From positions 1 through 10,837 of the forward strand of contig PEUI01000343.1 of the NCBI GenBank assembly GCA_002785585.1: DNA of 10,837 nucleotides, read 5' to 3'. This document shows positions 1 to 5,663 of this stretch, one piece after another (positions within the stretch are counted from its first letter, which is position 1; every line of letters begins with the position of its first letter). Below the pieces are notes generated by a model. That model saw nothing but the letters and a program-made list of their open reading frames with translations. It did not search any database and was not told the DNA's origin. Origin of the DNA: Lysobacterales bacterium CG02_land_8_20_14_3_00_62_12. GTDB lineage: Bacteria; Pseudomonadota; Gammaproteobacteria; Xanthomonadales; Ahniellaceae. Both the position numbers and the translations under genes were made by a program.

Positions 1-87
1 TCGGCAACCGACGCGAAATCTACCGCTAGCCGTTGGCTGACCCCGGAGATGATCGAACGCGCTTTGCGCTGAAGCGACCGAAGCGTC
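1..87. other. Left edge, possible 3' tail of a plus-strand gene
   Basis: No gene can be assigned with confidence. Frame 1 is open from the first base to a TGA at 70-72 and ends in ...MIERALR, which could be the tail of a plus-strand protein entering from the left. Frame 3 is open only to a TAG at 27-29 and ends in ...REIYR, which is an equally possible tail. Too few codons are visible to choose between them or to name a family. A longer plus-strand reading from about 33 to 215 runs straight through the extragenic repeats and has an unlikely composition, so I do not treat it as a gene. Confidence 0.25.
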
Positions 88-118
88 GCGCTTGTGGGAG
101 CGTCGCTTGCGTCGCGAC
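88..118 (+). repeat. Extragenic palindromic (REP-like) repeat, copy A
   Basis: This stretch contains TGTGGGAGCG followed by TCGCTTGCGTCGCGAC. Its reverse complement lines up with copies B and C to the right, sharing CGCTCCCACAA at one end and CGCGACGC at the other. The inner part TCGC-TTGC-GTCGCGA is partly self-complementary. Short elements with a GTGGGAGCG core are familiar in intergenic regions of Xanthomonadales genomes; that comparison is from memory. Copy A points opposite to B and C, so a transcript across the region could fold A against B. Confidence 0.7.
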
Positions 119-122
119 TATC

Positions 123-216
123 GAATTTGTTGAAATCGCGACGCTTCTCGGCGCTCCCACAACGACCGTGAGTTTGCCAAAATCGAGACGCTTCTCGGCG
201 CTCCCACAACGATGAT
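123..216 (-). repeat. Tandem pair of 47-bp extragenic repeats, copies B and C
   Basis: Two adjacent 47-bp units, 123-169 and 170-216, match at most positions; I count about 8 mismatches. The core GACGCTTCTCGGCGCTCC continuing into CACAACGA is identical in both (within 136-165 and 183-212), with one difference just before it (TCGCG versus TCGAG). The cores are inverted relative to copy A at 88-118. The tandem unit includes a diverged AT-richer leader (TTTG..AAATCG), so the duplication covered core plus spacer. It lies downstream of the small minus-strand gene ending at 246 and could act as a transcript-end structure, but no T-tract follows. Confidence 0.8.
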
Positions 217-245
217 CGAAGTTGGAGAAAACGCCGCGGTGCGGC

Positions 246-461
246 TCAAGCCGGTGTCTGGGTCTGGGTCTGGGTCTGGATCAGCACCGCAATCACCATT
301 TCCAGCACACCGGCGGCAAGGATCGCCCAGGCCGCGAACAGACTGCTGCCGATGGCGCCGAACGCCAGGAACCCGCCCAGCGCCAGCAAAGCCGCACCAC
401 TCAACAACATGGCCGCCGCGATCCGGCGGAGGGTTTGCGGAGAGGTGGTTGGCGCGCTCAT
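246..461 (-). CDS. Small two-helix membrane protein, hypothetical (71 aa)
   Basis: This gene encodes a short inner-membrane protein of unknown function. I chose the ATG at 461 because an AGGAG ribosome-binding site (complement of 469-473) sits 7 bases upstream. A longer reading to 575 would add 38 unstructured residues with no such site. After a short polar N-terminus (MSAPTTSPQTLRR) there are two hydrophobic stretches, about residues 14-36 and 41-61. The tail is QTQTQTQTPA, encoded by a 6-bp tandem repeat. The gene is divergent from the efflux operon starting at 591 and shares its 129-bp upstream region. The composition resembles many uncharacterised small two-helix proteins, but I recognise no family. 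The hydrophobic pattern and good ribosome-binding site support a real gene. Confidence 0.6.
   Translation of the reverse strand: MSAPTTSPQTLRRIAAAMLLSGAALLALGGFLAFGAIGSSLFAAWAILAAGVLEMVIAVLIQTQTQTQTPA
256..279. repeat. Hexanucleotide tandem repeat (GTCTGG)x4
   Basis: There are four perfect copies of GTCTGG on the plus strand at 256-261, 262-267, 268-273 and 274-279. They lie within the 3' end of the small minus-strand gene and encode its QTQTQTQT tail. Because the unit is 6 bp, gain or loss of copies would lengthen or shorten the tail by two residues without a frameshift. Confidence 0.9.
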
Positions 462-464
462 GGC

Positions 465-534
465 GTGACTCCTGTCACTGGCTGACAGTGATGAGGATTG
501 GCAACAATACGACGCTGGCGAAACCCCAAGCGTC
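465..534. promoter_or_regulatory. Dyad cluster in the divergent gap, candidate operator
   Basis: The gap between the divergent genes (462-590) contains several overlapping inverted repeats. They are GTGAC-tcct-GTCAC (465-478), CTGTCA-ctggc-TGACAG (472-488) and TCACT-ggctgac-AGTGA (475-491). A separate pair, GACGCT...AGCGTC, lies at 511-516 and 529-534. The first group overlaps the AGGAG ribosome-binding site of the small minus-strand gene. Spaced TGAC/GTCA half-sites are a common layout for dimeric repressors such as TetR-type regulators, so an operator is plausible. No regulator gene is visible in the window, and I found no convincing -35/-10 pair for either direction. Confidence 0.4.
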
Positions 535-590
535 GCCATAGGGTATGCCACACTTGCTTGGATTTCATCTGGCAAAGGCTAAAAGCACGC

Positions 591-1811
591 GTGGACAATC
601 ATCAGGATTTATTGAAGCAATTGCGCATCGAACGCCAGGCCAACGCCAGCCGCAAGCGGCCGCGCTGGCTGCTTCCGCTGGTGCTGGCGGTGGCGGGGGT
701 CGCCGCCTGGATGGTGGTGGGTAGCCACCGCGCGGTCGAGGTCGAAACCACGCTCGCCCGCTCGGTCGCCGATTCCGGCCCGGTATCGCTGCTCGATGCC
801 TCGGGTTTCGTCACCGCCCGCCGCGTTGCCACGGTCTCCTCCAAGGTCACCGGCAAGGTGCGTGAGGTGTTGATCGAAGAAGGCCAAAGCGTGCAGGAAG
901 GCGACATTCTGGCCACCCTCGACGACACCGATGCCAAGGCCGCGATGGGTTTGTCGCAAGCACAGAAAAACGCCGCCAAAGCGCTGCTCGCCGAACTCAG
1001 GGTCAACCTGGACCTGGCCGATCGCGAGCTGGTGCGGCAAACCGATCTGGTCGGCAAGCGGCTCGCCAGTCAGCAGTCGCTGGACACCGCCCGCGCCGCG
1101 GTGGCGGCGCTGCACGCGCGCATCGCCTCGCAGCAATCGCAGATTGAAGTCGCCACGCGTTCGATTGGAGTCACCCAGCAACAACTCGACAACACCGTGG
1201 TCCGCGCACCATTCACCGGCGTGATCACGGTCAAGGCCGCGCAGCCGGGCGAAATGATCTCGCCGATCTCGGCCGGCGGTGGTTCGATTCGCACCGGCAT
1301 CGGCACTTTGGTGGATATGGATTCGTTGGAGATCCAGGTCGATGTCAACGAGGCTTACATCGGCCGCGTGCAGGCCAACATGCCGGTGGTCGCCGTGCTC
1401 AATGCCTATCAGGACTGGAAGATACCGGGCCGGGTATTGGCGATCGTGCCGGCCGCCGACCGCACCAAGGCCACCGTCAAAGTACGCATTGCCCTGGAGG
1501 CCAAAGACAACCGCATCGTGCCGGATATGGGCGTGCGCGTCAGTTTTCTGGAAACCCCGGTCGCCGGCGCGCCGAAGCCGAGTGGGGCCTGGGTCGCGGC
1601 CAGCGCGGTCACCACCGACAACGGCAAGTCGGTGGTGTTTGTGGTGGATCACGACCGCGCCCGCAAAGTCGCGGTCGAAGTTGGCGACAAGCGCGATGCC
1701 GACCAATTGATCAAACTCGGATTGCGGGGCGGTGAAACCGTCGTCGTGGCACCCCCGGCGGGATTCGGCGACGGCCAGAAGGTCCGCCTCAAGGTGGCCG
1801 CAACCCGATGA
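591..1811 (+). CDS. Efflux pump periplasmic adaptor subunit (HlyD/MacA-type membrane fusion protein)
   Basis: This adaptor should bridge the inner-membrane ABC transporter encoded downstream to an outer-membrane channel. Read from GTG 591 it has 406 residues: a basic cytoplasmic start, a membrane anchor (about 26-44), the first lipoyl half (about 80-112, with VTGKVREVLIEEGQSVQEGD), a long heptad-rich coiled-coil hairpin (about 114-200), the second lipoyl half (about 201-222, VVRAPFTGVITVKAAQPGE), a beta-barrel domain (about 240-320) and a C-terminal membrane-proximal domain. No lipoprotein cysteine is seen, so it is probably anchored by the helix. I preferred GTG 591 because the protein then begins DNHQDLLKQLRIER, a natural start; an AAAGG lies 12 bases upstream. 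An in-frame start at about 498 would add 31 basic, cysteine-containing residues that look like translated leader. The stop overlaps the next gene by ATGA. Confidence 0.9.
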   Translation: MDNHQDLLKQLRIERQANASRKRPRWLLPLVLAVAGVAAWMVVGSHRAVEVETTLARSVADSGPVSLLDASGFVTARRVATVSSKVTGKVREVLIEEGQSVQEGDILATLDDTDAKAAMGLSQAQKNAAKALLAELRVNLDLADRELVRQTDLVGKRLASQQSLDTARAAVAALHARIASQQSQIEVATRSIGVTQQQLDNTVVRAPFTGVITVKAAQPGEMISPISAGGGSIRTGIGTLVDMDSLEIQVDVNEAYIGRVQANMPVVAVLNAYQDWKIPGRVLAIVPAADRTKATVKVRIALEAKDNRIVPDMGVRVSFLETPVAGAPKPSGAWVAASAVTTDNGKSVVFVVDHDRARKVAVEVGDKRDADQLIKLGLRGGETVVVAPPAGFGDGQKVRLKVAATR

Positions 1812-2509
1812 CCGCGCACGCCCGTGCCTTGGTCGAGATGCGCGGACTGACCAAGGTCTACCTTCGCGGCAAGCAACGGATCGAGGTGCTGCACGGCATT
1901 GACCTGGATATCCCCGAAGGCGATTTTGTCGCGCTGATGGGGCCATCCGGGTCCGGCAAGACCACGCTGCTCAACCTGATCGGCGGGCTCGATTCTCCCA
2001 GCGGCGGCCGCTTGTTGGTCGCTGGCGAACGCATCGACGAGTTCAGTTCCGACCAGCTCGCCGCCTGGCGCGCCAGCACGGTCGGCTTTATTTTTCAGAG
2101 TTACAACCTGATGCCGGTGTTGTCGGCACAAAAGAATGTCGAGCTACCGCTGTTGCTCACCGACTTGAGCGCCAGCCAGCGCGCCCGCCATGCCAGCATC
2201 GCGCTGGAACTGGTCGGCCTCAGCGACCGCGCGCGCCACAAACCGAACGAACTTTCTGGTGGCCAGCAACAGCGCGTTGCCATCGCGCGCGCGCTGGTAT
2301 CCGACCCCAGCCTGCTGATCTGCGACGAACCCACCGGCGATCTGGACCGCCACACCGCCGACGAAGTGCTGACCCTGATGCAGCGTCTGAATCGTGATTT
2401 CGGCAAGACCATCGTGATGGTGACGCACGATCCCAAAGCCGCCGAGTACGCCGCCCACACCGTGCATCTGGACAAAGGCACACTGGCCGAACGGGCGACG
2501 CTGGAATGA
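1808..2509 (+). CDS. ABC transporter ATP-binding protein, MacB/LolD type
   Basis: This is the cytoplasmic ATPase that powers the two permeases downstream. It has 233 residues, the usual length for the LolD/MacB/FtsE-like group. All motifs are intact: Walker A GPSGSGKTT (45-53), Q-loop FIFQSYNLMP (Gln 97), signature LSGGQQQR (149-156), Walker B LLICDE (169-174, catalytic Glu 174), D-loop GDLD (177-180) and switch His 207 in VTHD. The FQSYNLMP and LSGGQQQRVAIARAL forms are typical of ATPases paired with FtsX-like permeases, which transmit force to the periplasm rather than passing substrate through the membrane; that is family knowledge. The ATG overlaps the adaptor stop by ATGA (1808-1811), and its own stop overlaps the next start the same way, implying translational coupling. 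The substrate cannot be told from this gene. Confidence 0.95.
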   Translation: MTAHARALVEMRGLTKVYLRGKQRIEVLHGIDLDIPEGDFVALMGPSGSGKTTLLNLIGGLDSPSGGRLLVAGERIDEFSSDQLAAWRASTVGFIFQSYNLMPVLSAQKNVELPLLLTDLSASQRARHASIALELVGLSDRARHKPNELSGGQQQRVAIARALVSDPSLLICDEPTGDLDRHTADEVLTLMQRLNRDFGKTIVMVTHDPKAAEYAAHTVHLDKGTLAERATLE

Positions 2510-3660
2510 AATATTTCCAATTGATCTGGACTTCATTGTTGCGCAAAAAAACGCGCACGCTGTTTACCTTGCTGTCGCTGGGCGCGGCGTTTTTGCTGCT
2601 GGGATTGTTGCAGGCGGTCAATTCGCTGTTTGCCGGCAGCGTGGACTTTCTCGGCGCTGATCGGTTGATCGTGCAAGCCCGTACCAGTTTTACCCTGCCG
2701 CTGCCGATGCGCTTGTTGCCGCAAATCGAAGCGATTCCAGGCGTCGCCATGGTCAACCACTCGCAGTTCTTCGGCGGCCAGTATCAGGATTCGCGGCAGC
2801 CGTTTCCGCAGTTCGCGGTCAACCCGAAACGACTGACGCAGGTCTATCCGGAATGGATCATCGACCACGACCAATTGGCCAATTTCATTTCCACCCAGGA
2901 TGGCGCCATCGCTGGCCGCGTGCTGGCCGACAAATTCGGCTGGAAGGTCGGCGACATCATCCCGCTGAACAGTTTTATCTGGACCAAAGCCGACGGCTCC
3001 CGGCTCTGGGAATGGCGCCTGGTCGGCATCTTCGACGGCAAGGACGCCGCCTGGCAGGACCGCACGCAGTTGATGTATTTGAACTACGGCCAATTCGATG
3101 AAGCGCGCAGCCGAGGCGCCAAAGGCTTGGCCGGGGTATTCGTGGTGCGGTTGAAGAGCACCGACGATGCCACCCGGGTGGCCGACGCCATCGATGCCAG
3201 CTTCAACAACACCTTCGACGAGACCAAAACCCAGCCCGAGCAGGCGTTCCAGCTTGCCTTCGTCAAACAGTTCGGCGACATCGGCTTCATGATGAACCTG
3301 ATCTCGGCGGCGGTGATCTTTACCATCCTGATCCTGACCGGCTACACCATGAGCCAGGCCGTGCGCGAACGCATTCCGGAACTGGCCGTGCTCAAATGTC
3401 TGGGCTTCACCGACGCCCGCGTGCAATGGCTGGTGCTCGCCGAAGCGTTGTTGCTGTGTGCGCTCGGTGCCGCCATCGGCATGGGGTTATCGTCGCTGGT
3501 CACCGGCCTGCTGCCGCCAGAGTTTCCACCGTTGAAGACCGACGCCCGGGTCTGGGGTTTTGCTCTGGTGACGGTGCTTGGTCTGGCGTTGGCAGTGGGG
3601 CTACCGCCAGCCTACCGTGCGCGCCACCTCAAAATTGTCGATGCGCTGGCCGGGCGTTGA
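2506..3660 (+). CDS. ABC transporter permease, FtsX/MacB-type (first of two)
   Basis: This 384-residue inner-membrane subunit has the MacB-like topology: one N-terminal helix (about 19-42), a large periplasmic domain (about 43-260), then three helices (about 262-282, 307-336 and 349-368). Between helices 2 and 3 it has the cytoplasmic coupling segment RERIPELAVLKCLGFT (287-302), the region that contacts the ATPase in this superfamily. Unlike MacB itself, it carries no fused ATPase domain; that is encoded separately just upstream. The ATG overlaps the ATPase stop by ATGA (2506-2509). It differs clearly from the next permease in the periplasmic domain, so the two probably form a heterodimer (inference). 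It belongs with the MacB rather than the LolC/E branch because an adaptor gene heads the operon, but lipoprotein or peptide export cannot be excluded. Confidence 0.92.
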   Translation: MKYFQLIWTSLLRKKTRTLFTLLSLGAAFLLLGLLQAVNSLFAGSVDFLGADRLIVQARTSFTLPLPMRLLPQIEAIPGVAMVNHSQFFGGQYQDSRQPFPQFAVNPKRLTQVYPEWIIDHDQLANFISTQDGAIAGRVLADKFGWKVGDIIPLNSFIWTKADGSRLWEWRLVGIFDGKDAAWQDRTQLMYLNYGQFDEARSRGAKGLAGVFVVRLKSTDDATRVADAIDASFNNTFDETKTQPEQAFQLAFVKQFGDIGFMMNLISAAVIFTILILTGYTMSQAVRERIPELAVLKCLGFTDARVQWLVLAEALLLCALGAAIGMGLSSLVTGLLPPEFPPLKTDARVWGFALVTVLGLALAVGLPPAYRARHLKIVDALAGR

Positions 3661-3662
3661 GC

Positions 3663-4847
3663 ATGACCACCCTCACCCAAATCCGCGAAATCGTCTGGAT
3701 GAATCTGCAATCGATTCCGCACCGTGCCGGCGCCTCTACGGTGATCGTGGTCGGCATCGCCGGGGTGGTCGCCGTGTTGGTCGCCATGCTGTCGATGTCG
3801 GCGGGGTTGCAGCGCACGCTCAGCGGCACCGGCGCCTGGGATCGCGCGATTGTGCTGCGGGCCGGATCGCTGGGCGAGATTTCCAGCTTCAATGATCGCG
3901 CCAGCGCGACCTTGATCCGCCAGGACCCGTCGATCCGGCGCGACAAGGACGGCCTGGCGATGGCCTCGGGCGAATTGATCGTGATCACCGAAGTGCCACG
4001 CAAGGGCCAATCTGGCGGCACCAATGTCACCCTGCGCGGGGTCGAGCCGATGGGCTTTACCCTGCGTCCGGAATTGCGCATCAGCGCCGGCCGTCGGCCG
4101 CGGCCAGGGTTGCGCGAATTGATCGTCGGACACAACGCGCAACGGCAGTTCGACGGCCTCGACATCGGCACCCACCTGCAATTGCGTGGTTCCAACTGGC
4201 AGATCGTTGGTGTTTTCGAAAGTGGTGGTGATGCCCACGAGTCCGAACTCTGGGGCGATACCGAAGCGCTGCAAAGCGCTTTCAAGCGCACCGGTTATTC
4301 CTCGGTCATTGCCCAGCTCACCAGCCGCGATGCCTTTGACTCGATGAAAGCGCGCTTGAGCGATGACCCGCAGCTCACCGTCGATGTCCAGCGCGAACGC
4401 GAGTTCTTCAGCGCCCAATCCAAAAGCCTGACCACGCTGATCGGCGTACTGGCCGGCATCATCACCGTGATCATGGCCTTCGGTGCCTTGTTTGGTGCGC
4501 TCAACACCATGTACTCGGCGGTGTCCCAGCGCACCGCCGAGATCGGCACCCTGCGCGCGCTTGGCTTTGGCAGCCTGCCGGTAGTCGCCTCGGTGATGGC
4601 CGAAGCACTGATCCTGGCCGGCGCTGGCGGCGCCCTCGGTGCGGTGCTCGCCTACACGTTGTTCAACGGCTACAGCGTGTCTACCCTGGGCGCCAATTTC
4701 ACCCAGATCGCTTTCGACTTTGCGGTCACCCCAGGACTGGTGCTGCTCGGCCTCGGCTCGGCCCTGGTGATCGGCTGCCTCGGTGGCCTGATGCCCGCCC
4801 TGCGCGCCGCCCGCCTGCCGGTAACCACAGCGCTGCGCGGCGGTTGA
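3663..4847 (+). CDS. ABC transporter permease, FtsX/MacB-type (second of two)
   Basis: This 394-residue partner permease has the same plan: helix 1 at about 25-46, a periplasmic domain at about 47-256, and helices at about 257-281, 305-334 and 357-379. Its coupling segment SQRTAEIGTLRALGF (288-302) is the classic form of this superfamily and is closer to the consensus than in the first permease. The ATG at 3663 lies 2 bases after the upstream stop, consistent with coupled translation. The frame is open back to 3396, but that stretch overlaps the first permease and gives an arginine/cysteine-rich, non-membrane sequence, so it is rejected as an extension. It is the last gene of the operon. The next gene is convergent, 63 bases away, and I see no hairpin with a T-run between them. 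Confidence 0.92.
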   Translation: MTTLTQIREIVWMNLQSIPHRAGASTVIVVGIAGVVAVLVAMLSMSAGLQRTLSGTGAWDRAIVLRAGSLGEISSFNDRASATLIRQDPSIRRDKDGLAMASGELIVITEVPRKGQSGGTNVTLRGVEPMGFTLRPELRISAGRRPRPGLRELIVGHNAQRQFDGLDIGTHLQLRGSNWQIVGVFESGGDAHESELWGDTEALQSAFKRTGYSSVIAQLTSRDAFDSMKARLSDDPQLTVDVQREREFFSAQSKSLTTLIGVLAGIITVIMAFGALFGALNTMYSAVSQRTAEIGTLRALGFGSLPVVASVMAEALILAGAGGALGAVLAYTLFNGYSVSTLGANFTQIAFDFAVTPGLVLLGLGSALVIGCLGGLMPALRAARLPVTTALRGG

Positions 4848-4910
4848 GCAAGCGCCCGCGCGAGCATGCCGATCCAGGCTTGGTCAGTGATCGCCATGCA
4901 ACCGATATCG

Positions 4911-5336
4911 TCAGGCGGTGCTGATCGGCTTGAACCACGCTTGAAAAGCGCTTTCGTCGTAGATCGATGCAACTTCGATTTGATCGATGGCGATCACTTT
5001 GGTCCAATCCTCAATATTCAATGCATCCTTCCAAAACCAATATAGAGCGTTGCCAACGAGCGCCAGGACAGGCGCAAGTAGCATGGCAAACAACAGCGGT
5101 GCAGCCTCCTTCACGTGATAAATGTTGGCGCCAGCAAGCAACCATCGCTGTGGCAACATTGCCGAAAGCGGATAGGCCACAACACCGAGTAGCAGTCCAG
5201 CCGTAGCCGACATGAAGAACAGTCTTTGGCCCTCAGCCGGGGTGACTTCAAATCTTGTTCGGTAAAACAAAACGTTGAATATGAAGCCCGCAGTGAGGAG
5301 CGGCAGCAATCCCAGCAAAGTGCCAGAGGCTGACAA
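4911..5336 (-). CDS. Hypothetical membrane protein (141 aa), TTG start
   Basis: I do not recognise this gene with confidence. It shows three hydrophobic stretches, about residues 5-24 (LLGLLPLLTAGFIFNVLF), 42-61 and 78-102. They are followed by a soluble, probably cytoplasmic, C-terminal segment containing KDALNIEDWTKVIAIDQIEV and ending FKPISTA. The segment YRTRFEVTPAEGQRLFF between helices 1 and 2 looks conserved in style, as in uncharacterised membrane proteins. No ATG or GTG is available near the start. The TTG at 5334-5336 begins 13 bases after the stop of the small gene upstream, with only a weak GAG-type ribosome-binding site, so translation may be coupled. GC content looks lower than in the flanking efflux genes, which hints at acquired or fast-evolving DNA. 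It might be an accessory, immunity-like or toxin-antitoxin-linked membrane protein, but nothing visible proves any of these. Confidence 0.6.
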   Translation of the reverse strand: MSASGTLLGLLPLLTAGFIFNVLFYRTRFEVTPAEGQRLFFMSATAGLLLGVVAYPLSAMLPQRWLLAGANIYHVKEAAPLLFAMLLAPVLALVGNALYWFWKDALNIEDWTKVIAIDQIEVASIYDESAFQAWFKPISTA

Positions 5337-5349
5337 GTTGCAGTCTCGA

Positions 5350-5541
5350 TCAGCGGTGCTTGGCCAGCGTTGCCCGCAGCGAATCCAGCGAGAGCTTGGC
5401 GGCGGCGTCGGAGACGAACACGCGGTTGGTATCCAAGGTCACCGATCCCCAAAACGACGTCTTGGTTGACCCGCGCAGCAACCGTTTCGCTGCTTCGTCA
5501 ATGGACGGAACGAGCGGCTTGGTTTTAACGACGGTATTCAT
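5350..5541 (-). CDS. Hypothetical small protein (63 aa)
   Basis: This is a small soluble protein with no recognised family. It starts MNTVVKTKPLVPSIDEAAKR, has a middle GSTKTSFWGSVTLDTNRVFV and ends in a helical, basic stretch LSLDSLRATLAKHR. I chose the ATG at 5541 because GGGAGAG lies 7 bases upstream; a longer reading to 5595 adds 18 residues including a CxxC-type sequence but has no better site. It is followed after 13 bases by the membrane protein gene, so the two look like a two-gene unit. A small soluble protein preceding a small membrane protein recalls toxin-antitoxin or immunity pairs in layout only; no motif supports that. Confidence 0.5.
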   Translation of the reverse strand: MNTVVKTKPLVPSIDEAAKRLLRGSTKTSFWGSVTLDTNRVFVSDAAAKLSLDSLRATLAKHR

Positions 5542-5576
5542 CTGGGCGCTCTCCCATGGCGTTTTGCATTTGCCGC

Positions 5577-5603
5577 AGCATGCACCAAAACCCAAGGCGT
5601 CAA
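5577..5603 (-). promoter_or_regulatory. Weak candidate promoter for the 5541-4911 gene pair
   Basis: On the minus strand a TTGACG (complement of 5598-5603, five of six to the consensus -35) is followed after 15 bases by CATGCT (complement of 5577-5582, three of six to the consensus -10). The spacing is short and the -10 poor. It is listed because it is the best sigma-70-like match in the 122-bp gap between the end of tolC and the start of the small gene. Confidence 0.2.
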
Positions 5604-5663
5604 CGCGAAAAACCTACTGGCAAATCTTTTTCCGTTGCACCCAGGTGACATCCGCCCGCCCAC

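Noticed and set aside
33..215. 60-residue plus-strand open frame at the left edge
   Set aside because: It runs through all three extragenic repeats and has no ATG start or ribosome-binding site.
88..216. CRISPR array
   Set aside because: Only three copies, one inverted, with diverged tandem spacing and no cas genes; the pattern is that of extragenic palindromic repeats.
558..585. Promoter TTGGAT-16-TAAAAG ahead of the adaptor
   Set aside because: The implied transcription start would fall at or after the chosen GTG at 591, leaving no leader for a ribosome-binding site.
609..1946. 445-residue minus-strand open frame across the adaptor gene
   Set aside because: It is antisense to a clear adaptor, is rich in His, Arg and Gly with no recognisable domain, and is a typical high-GC shadow frame.
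3396..3662. N-terminal extension of the second permease
   Set aside because: It overlaps the first permease in another frame, gives an Arg/Cys-rich non-membrane sequence, and the ATG at 3663 starts a standard permease.
4848..4910. Bidirectional terminator between the converging genes
   Set aside because: I looked for a hairpin with flanking T/A runs and found none convincing.
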